Shown here: piece by piece, positions 57,842 through 64,000 of the stretch
Numbering within the stretch: position 1 is the stretch's first letter
Layout: every line of letters starts with the position of its first letter
Source of the DNA: Rutstroemia sp. NJR-2017a BVV2
Lineage: Eukaryota > Ascomycota > Leotiomycetes > Helotiales > Rutstroemiaceae
Length of the DNA: 64,000 bases
Assembly (NCBI GenBank): GCA_002946415.1
Contig: NJPS01000062.1
Location: 62,001 to 126,000 of the forward strand
Direction of reading: 5' to 3'
Notes under the pieces: generated by a model
The model's database searches: none
Seen by the model: only the letters and a program-made list of their open reading frames with translations
Told to the model about the DNA's origin: nothing
Made by a program: the position numbers and the translations under genes

Positions 57842-58136
57842 TTGAGCGATATAATATTGATTGCGTGAATGGTTAATTACATAGCTTGGTCCAGTATACC
57901 TCATCTCTAGAAACATCGCTTCTACCCCATCTCGCCAGTGCAGTAATGAGTACATATTAGTAACACGGTGACTGACATCAAGGCTGTATTTCCTAGTTAT
58001 ACAATGCAAAGCTTAATAAGACATCTAATTTTACATATTACCTAAACTAGGTCATAACTAGAGTATGTTTGGAATAGTAGGTACATTTCAATAACACCAC
58101 CTTAGACCTGAATTACTATGTGATGTACTGGTCCAA

Positions 58137-59551
58137 TCATGTACGTTCGACGACTGACCACTGTGTCGTAATAGCAATCTTGCCCGAGCTTACTATTCTG
58201 TTCGTTGTATCGGTTTGCCAAATTTCATTTTGTACATCTCTCGGTGCTCTCAGTTCTTCGCTGTCACCGTGGATGGAGGTCTTGACACCCAAGATATCTT
58301 TTCCACTCTCTGCATCACTTTTGACACTACCTAGACGATGTCTCATGCGGAATGATTGCTTGGGGAAAGAGTCTCCATCTGCGGTTGGTCTATGCCGACT
58401 TGAAAAGTACGTTGTACTACGGTGGTTCCACACAATTTCGAAAAGAGGTACGAGCGTTGGAATACAGGCTGCGATGATGATGAGGTTGATCTCAAATCTG
58501 CCAATCACACTCCATTAGCTATTTGTTTCTCGTCTTATAGAAACGGTGACAGCTGTGTAAAAAGACTTACGCATTCCATACAAATAGCCAAACAGTTGCC
58601 CCTATATCAAGCATTAGCGCAGAAAGGGTATGAATATGCGATAACTCACAAGTGAAGTCGGTACGATTTGCATCGTTCGCAAGTTCGACAATCTTTACTA
58701 TGGCGAACCCAAATGCTCTGCCATTATAAGTCAACATCTAATGATGAATCTGCTTAGAGCTTACTTACGAAACGCCAGTACTTAGCAGAACGCCGATAGC
58801 TATCTTCTTGCTCTTTTTAATCTGAAGTTTCCATATCATATGGACAGGTAGAGCGGCCAGAGCAAGATCGATGAATGCCATGTAACCTAAACTCCTGTCA
58901 GAATAGTCCTTCGTATCGATGAAGATAAGACACTCACTAGAAGCAGACTGCGACATGGTTGACGAAATATTTGATGGGATGCAATGACCATTTGGAGCCG
59001 ATTCAGGATCCCAGAGCAATCGAACGGGTGTGCATTGCGTGAACATTATCACGACAACAGTAATGTTTGTCAACACCATGATTGTGCAAAGCACTACCAG
59101 TAATCTTGTTCTCCATGGTGTAGGCGACTGGAGACGAAGAATGAGGCACGCAACAGAAATCTTGCAGGTCGTTAGACCGGAGACACAAAGTGGCTGCGAA
59201 ATCCAATTCAGCCTTCCAGCATTAACACGTTGTGTCGGCGTAAGACTCGCTGCGTGTCGGCATCCACCTCCATTTGCATATATTGTCCAGATAACACTCA
59301 TAGCGGTCGTCGAAGCCTTTTGTTGCTCGTTAGCCCTACATCAATTATTGTACAGGAGTGAAAATGAGACTCACCACTGCGGCCAGAATAAGCCAATCAT
59401 CCCACCAGGTGCTTCGGATCAGCCTTAGACGACAGTAGAACCTGAGGGCCACGAACAAGAGAGCAAATGCTGTCCATGTCCAAGTCGAAATTAGAAGCAG
59501 TGGTGCTCGATCCTCAGTCGAGTTCTCCAGAGATATCGTAGTGTCATTCAT
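58137..59551 (-). CDS. SAT4/PTH11-like fungal rhodopsin-domain membrane protein
   Basis: A second seven-helix 'rhodopsin' domain protein, about 380 residues. Exons are 59551-59375, 59325-58938, 58886-58769, 58717-58650, 58601-58571 and 58497-58137; phases agree. Key parts are LRFYCRLRLIRSTWWDDWLI, the extracellular GGGCRHAASLTPTQR, TTCKISVACLILRLQSPTPW, VIMFTQCTPVRLLWDPE, MAFIDLALAALPVHMIWKLQ, IKKSKKIAIGVLLSTGVS and GFAIVKIVELANDANRTDF. A hydrophilic C-terminal tail of about 100 residues follows the last helix. The acceptor of the first intron (59326-59327) is the least certain junction. It is more complete than the copy at 40963. Function is unknown. Confidence 0.87.
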
Positions 59552-61300
59552 GTTCGTAGTTGGGTAGTCTGATTCTTAAGGATTGGGGTACTTGCAGCGG
59601 AGCCTCTGCATAGGTGAGATATACGGAAGGGGATGGGAAAATTTCACTAATAAATTTCCTCTGTTGCTGGAAAGACTCGAACTTTTCGGGCCGGATTCAT
59701 ATATCCAATGCTTCAGTAGTAGGTCTGATTTACAATAAGGATGTAGCGAGTAAAACCCCATTTCTAGTCCCTATCATTCTTGCTTGAATCTTCACTTTCT
59801 CATCTGAAATGCAAGGTAGTACTAAGGTAGTATCAAGAGATCAACTTTCCCTTGACATGAAGTGTTACAGATAATCAAAAAAGACATAAAGTATAGATGG
59901 CGGTCAAATTGGTGCGAGTTCTAACTTCCCAGATTCACGGACCGGTTCAGTTTGCACGGCTCGGCGAATGATGAGAATTCTTCAACGCCTCCGATAGCAT
60001 CACATGGGATGAGATACAATTACTAGCCCCTTGTACTGATAAAGATGCCAAGAGAGCTCCTAATTGTTCTTGTCTTCTCCCATAGGTGGGTTTGCTGTGG
60101 AATGATAATGCTGGTCACCAACAGTTGGGAGACAAGCCTCAGAGCAACGCAGGTGTCATCTGAAGGCCGCAAACTCAAATATATTGACCGCCTTTACGTG
60201 TTCCTAAATTAAATCGACCATTGTAAACATCACCATGTCGACGCCCGTCGCCCAACGGGAATCAAAAGATGCAGAAAAGCATAAAGAGGAAGATTTTATC
60301 TTCCTGTTTTCCAATTAGCGACAATATGCGAGCCTGGGCATCAAGGCTTATCTTAAAAGAAGTGGTGTGTGGTATTTCGCCAACACCTTCCTACATATAT
60401 TCCCCGGTCAATAACTTGGTGCATAACTCAACATTGTTGCCTTTGATACTTGGGGTGTTGAGCGCTCCAATCGGGGTTAGAAGACTTCATCCGAATGGAG
60501 CGCGAGCTTTTATCTCCAACGTGCGAGGTACGCGTTTGTTCTGCGATATTACCAGGTAGGATGGGGTAGACGGGGTAGGATGGGGTAGGATGGGGTAGGA
60601 AGGTCTTCCTCCGGGCACCCGTCCCTGTAGCGCCCAGGACAGGGTTTTTTGCTCATGTAATTTAAATCCTAGTCTGCAGAATCCCTGCGTTTTGGATCAG
60701 CAAGGATAATCTGCTTATGCTATTTACACAGCATACGACATCCGGCCCTGGTATTCGTGGAGACACGCTAGGAATTGCGGGGGATCCGGAGATACAAAGC
60801 CTGTAATCATACTTGAAGATAACCTGTAGTATTATAGCTTGTAGATATGAGTTCTAAGAGGTGTATACTATACGAGATCTGAGTCTATTTGACGCACAGG
60901 CAAGGCGCGGGTATCGCATTCAGATATTCTTCCGTTTTGGTAATGTAGATCCTTAAGAATTATGCAATACTCCAACGAACGATACAAGCAGCTATGGGAG
61001 GAGGAAGACGATAAAAATATTACAGTGCATAAAGGGGTTTTTATCTACAGAAAACTGTAGTAGCGTATACAGATAGCATTCCCGGCAGGGTCTAGTTATC
61101 GCTTTTGATGATCAAGCTTGTAGGGGGTCAACCGTTATCTAGGAGCACTCAACCTCCGGCCTCGTGGATATCTCTAATGCCGCCATATATAGCACAATTA
61201 TTTTATCTCACTGCCAATTTTATGAAGAAGAGCTGAAGTGTAAAATTAAAATCCTCTCTCTTTATCTCTTTATGCAGTCTCTTTATACAGCCCGACTATA
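59552..61300. other. Gene-poor interval
   Basis: About 1.7 kb. A short frame from the ATG at 60235 (MSTPVAQRESKDAEKHKEED) stops after 28 codons and may be the beginning of a lost gene. A G-rich tandem repeat lies at 60556-60601. Nothing else could be supported. Confidence 0.4.
60556..60601. repeat. G-rich 10-bp tandem repeat
   Basis: About four units of GGATGGGGTA (one as GACGGGGTA). Four runs of four G on one strand could form a G-quadruplex. Confidence 0.8.
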
Positions 61301-62834
61301 TTATGCCAGCTCACACTCAATAACACTCTCGCTAATATCATCATCCGCTTTCCAAATTCCGCTAATCTTCAATCCTGCTCCTGTGAGGTATTCCTCGTGC
61401 AAAGCTTTTGTACGCTCCATACCTCCGCCAATGGCCATCATGTTTAAATCCTGAGCAGTCATGAACTTCGATGCTCCTTGAGTAGGAACAACCCAGTCGT
61501 TGATAATCACTTTGGAATAACCCGGAGTCATTGCCTCACGGATGTGGCTGAGAACCTGTATCAAGACTTTTTGAGGCCAGTCGTGAGATATATATCGGAG
61601 ATAGTATATCCGAGCACCTAGTCGCATTCGTCAGTGAGGATACATAATTTAGCATGAGAATATACAACTTGATGGTGGCGAGGGGGACTTGAATCCCACG
61701 AGAGGGACTGGGAATGAGACCAACCTTTGATAGGCATTTCTTTCGTGAAATCATGAACGAGAAACTCGACCCCGGGGTTAGCGGTCTTGTCCGCAGGGAG
61801 ACCATGTGCCAAGTCTGTCACAATGTATCGCCCAGGAAGCTCTGGAAATTTCTGCTTCATACTGATAGCTTGATGGCCCTGGCCTCCCCCAATATCAACC
61901 AGCATTACGGCTTCCGGATCAGTCAGCGCGCCTGGTGCAAGTCGTTCCATGACAGGATATATATCGAGGAAGTTCTTGTGACCGTCGTTGAAACTTTCCA
62001 TCTGAGAAAGAGAGGTTTTATTAGAAAGGTACTCTCAAACTCTGGAGCGATAATGATCATGGGGAAAACGGTAGCACTTACCCAAAGGCCCATTACTGGT
62101 ATGTGCGAAGTAGTTCCTAGGATCTCCCATAAGGTCGCACCGTCCTTGAAGCCATACGCCTTCGAGAATGGTGTGTCTGTTCCACTTGTGGGATTCTGGT
62201 GCTTTTTCTCTCTCAGATACTCAGGTATAACTATCCATCCTGGAGCAAGAAAGTCAAAACTGTGCCACGAAAATTTCATTAGCTTGCCAGCCATACGCTT
62301 TAAATACATGCACACCTACCATGAGAGAAGACAAGCTTGATGTCGTTTGTTGGCCAATGCTTTCGAAACAGTGTTCACAGAATATCCACTTTCGCCACTC
62401 CCGTCGATAGCCCCGAATGATTCGAGACATCGCAGAAGTCGCCCTTTATACTAGTCAGACTTTAAAATCTGAGGGATAGAGCTGCATACTTACCCACGAG
62501 GGTCGGGTCCGCACCATTAGTTCCCGCCGCTATCTCGTTGACACTAAGTGGTGAGGTGGCTTTCTCTAGCAATTCAAAAATGCCAAGATCAACGCCAATC
62601 CTGCACGCTACTGTTTCCATAAGCTTACAGGCATAGTCAGTAAGAGCTTTCTGGTAGGAGAGCAGGGTCTCTCACTTGAAACGAGATTCTTTCAACGGCA
62701 TTATCTTGTCTTTCCAGTGAGAGCATCAATTTCCTTGCTTCGAGCAGCAAGACCTCCCGTAGGTTTTGGTTCTCAGGCGTATCTGCTGGAAGATTCTGCT
62801 GAATATCGCTCAATGTTTGTATAGTGGTAGCCAT
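61301..62834 (-). CDS. O-methyltransferase (COMT-like, Methyltransf_2 family)
   Basis: A 394-residue SAM-dependent O-methyltransferase, the type that methylates phenolic hydroxyls of fungal polyketides and related compounds. Exons are 62834-62676, 62623-62494, 62443-62320, 62259-62082, 62001-61725 and 61617-61301; phases agree throughout. The N-terminal dimerisation part includes ETVACRIGVDLGIFELLEKA and RLLRCLESFGAI. The SAM-binding motif is MLVDIGGGQGHQA (about 231-240). The region of the catalytic base reads YLRYISHDWPQKV (His about 301). The C-terminus has KVIINDWVVPTQGAS, DLNMMAIGGGMERT and LTGAGLKISGIW. Length is normal and no defect is visible. No polyketide synthase is in view, so the substrate is open. 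Confidence 0.93.
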
Positions 62835-63777
62835 GGCTATAAGTTTGTAATGACCTTTGAGTAAAACCGTGGTAAACTGATTGTGTGATCAAGGGAAGAA
62901 TTCTAGCAAGTAACTGAAATAATAGAGGGATAAAAGGATGCCCAAAAACCCTTTTTATACCAGGATAGACAAGGAGCCCCCAATGTGTGGGGATTATGTC
63001 CGGAATTCTATCCAGGTGTCGGCCCCGGGTTCATGCGCATCCCGTTTCTTCTTCCTTGTCTATCTTAGAGGGCTGTCCAGCTATCCAGGATCAAGACTGC
63101 CTGTATCCATAGCTCCATCTCACCTAAAAACACGTTGGATGGAGGCTTGCATGGATTCTGTATGTAATGCTACCACAAATCCCAGAATAAAATTGTTTAG
63201 GCTGCTGTAGCTGTAAGCTGAGAAGAACAAATCGGCTTTGGTTATCTAAGAATGTTCGGATGTCGCCACAGAATTATTGGAGGTTACATAAGCTTCACCA
63301 AGTTTTCTGCAAGGGACCATACAGACCTAAACATGGGTCCAGATATCGACCTCGCTGAGCACCTCCCTGGCGAATAGTTTACATATGAATTGGGGGTTGC
63401 GCGCAAACCACTGCAGTTACCTAGGCGTGACTTAAATCAAACTCGGGGTCTTGAATAGCAATATACTCAACTGCAAATAATGATAGATAGAAAAAGCATC
63501 ACAGGAGGTCTATGCTTCCACATCGAAAGTTGTAAGATCAAGTAGGTCAAATATTTTCAATCTGAAGTATCAACTAAATATATAATCTGAGGCATGGGAT
63601 CCTTTCATAGAACTACCTTGAGTTGACTTTGGGGGAAGGATGAATACAATATGAACCCATGGACGAGAATGCGAATAAGTATTCAAATAAGTGTTCAACT
63701 GTACAAATTCACCCCCTCGTTCCTATACGCAAAGGATCCTTAAGCCAGAAGAATCAATACTTATTTGGGCCTCAGAC
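62835..63777. other. Intergenic region
   Basis: About 940 bases between the start of the O-methyltransferase gene and the end of the GST gene. It should hold the methyltransferase promoter. No gene or repeat recognised. Confidence 0.4.
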
Positions 63778-64000
63778 TTAGTTGGGCGTAGCCATAGCGT
63801 CTTTGCGATCCTTAACAGCCTTTTCAACGGAGGGTAGAGCATAGAGACGCTCAATCCACCTCTTGAAATTGGGCAATTCATCCTTCAATCCCTTAAACAA
63901 GCCGGGAGATACAGGCTCCAACCCCTCAGCTCCCCAATACCAAGGAACAAAAGCAAGGTCCGCAAATGTAAGCTTATCACCCACCAAGTATTCTTTACCA
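63778..64000 (-). CDS. Glutathione S-transferase, C-terminal end (partial)
   Basis: The last 73 or so residues of a cytosolic glutathione S-transferase; the rest lies beyond the right edge. The minus strand enters in frame with GKEYLVGDKLTFADLAFVPW, the helical C-terminal domain with the conserved folding motif (T-x-A-D-L). FKRWIERLYALPSVEKAV follows. The stop is at 63778-63780. It resembles Ure2p/GTT-like fungal GSTs, but the glutathione-binding half is not visible. Confidence 0.88.
   Translation of the reverse strand, partial: GKEYLVGDKLTFADLAFVPWYWGAEGLEPVSPGLFKGLKDELPNFKRWIERLYALPSVEKAVKDRKDAMATPN

Noticed and set aside
1..64000. CRISPR arrays, rRNA genes, bacterial-type operons or riboswitches
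   Set aside because: None seen. Intron structure and gene families are fungal.

Overview
The window looks like nuclear DNA from a filamentous ascomycete (Pezizomycotina). Most genes carry short introns of about 45-70 nt with fungal splice sites, the gene families are typical of moulds (UstYa/DUF3328, SAT4/PTH11-like rhodopsin proteins, HET, DHA2 transporters, Frm2-type nitroreductase), and a 16-kb AT-rich block shows the C-to-T/G-to-A decay expected of repeat-induced point mutation (RIP). Fungal ABBA prenyltransferases of the type seen here are known from Botrytis, Sclerotinia and Aspergillus terreus, so a leotiomycete is a reasonable guess, but the sequence does not prove it.

Region 1 (1-15150) is a secondary-metabolite cluster whose left end is cut off. 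It holds the N-terminal adenylation domain of an NRPS or NRPS-like enzyme (-), an ABCC-type full ABC transporter (+), a 2-oxoglutarate/Fe(II) oxygenase (-), two UstYa-like (DUF3328) oxidases (-), an ABBA aromatic prenyltransferase (-) and a third UstYa-like oxidase (+). Three UstYa proteins next to an NRPS gene recall the cyclochlorotine cluster; adding a CloQ/NphB-type prenyltransferase and a 2OG oxygenase is an unusual mix. The likely logic is amino-acid activation, prenylation, oxidative tailoring and export. The product is unknown.

Region 2 (15151-24200) is decayed accessory DNA: a broken crotonase gene, a hypothetical gene, a methyltransferase pseudogene full of RIP-like stops, a C2H2 zinc-finger pseudogene split by a 294-bp MITE with a 10-bp target duplication, and one intact gene for a small secreted six-cysteine protein (23061-23644).

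Region 3 (about 24200-40400) is an extremely AT-rich RIP block. It can be resolved as a Ty3/gypsy element (27570-34539, 550-bp LTRs, TTTAT duplication) nested in a Ty1/copia element (25026-37136, 211-bp LTRs), both on the minus strand, plus a less mutated mariner-type MITE (39555-39977). Two less mutated LTR fragments of the gypsy family lie at 51520-52340 and show what the family looked like before RIP.

Region 4 (40400-64000) returns to gene-bearing DNA: two SAT4-like membrane proteins, a nitroreductase, a kynurenine 3-monooxygenase-like enzyme, a DHA2 MFS transporter, a HET protein whose upstream region is an LTR fragment, a membrane-anchored TAP-like serine peptidase with a probable GC-AG intron, an intact O-methyltransferase and the C-terminus of a glutathione S-transferase. 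They are separated by small repeats and AT-rich islands and do not form an obvious single pathway.
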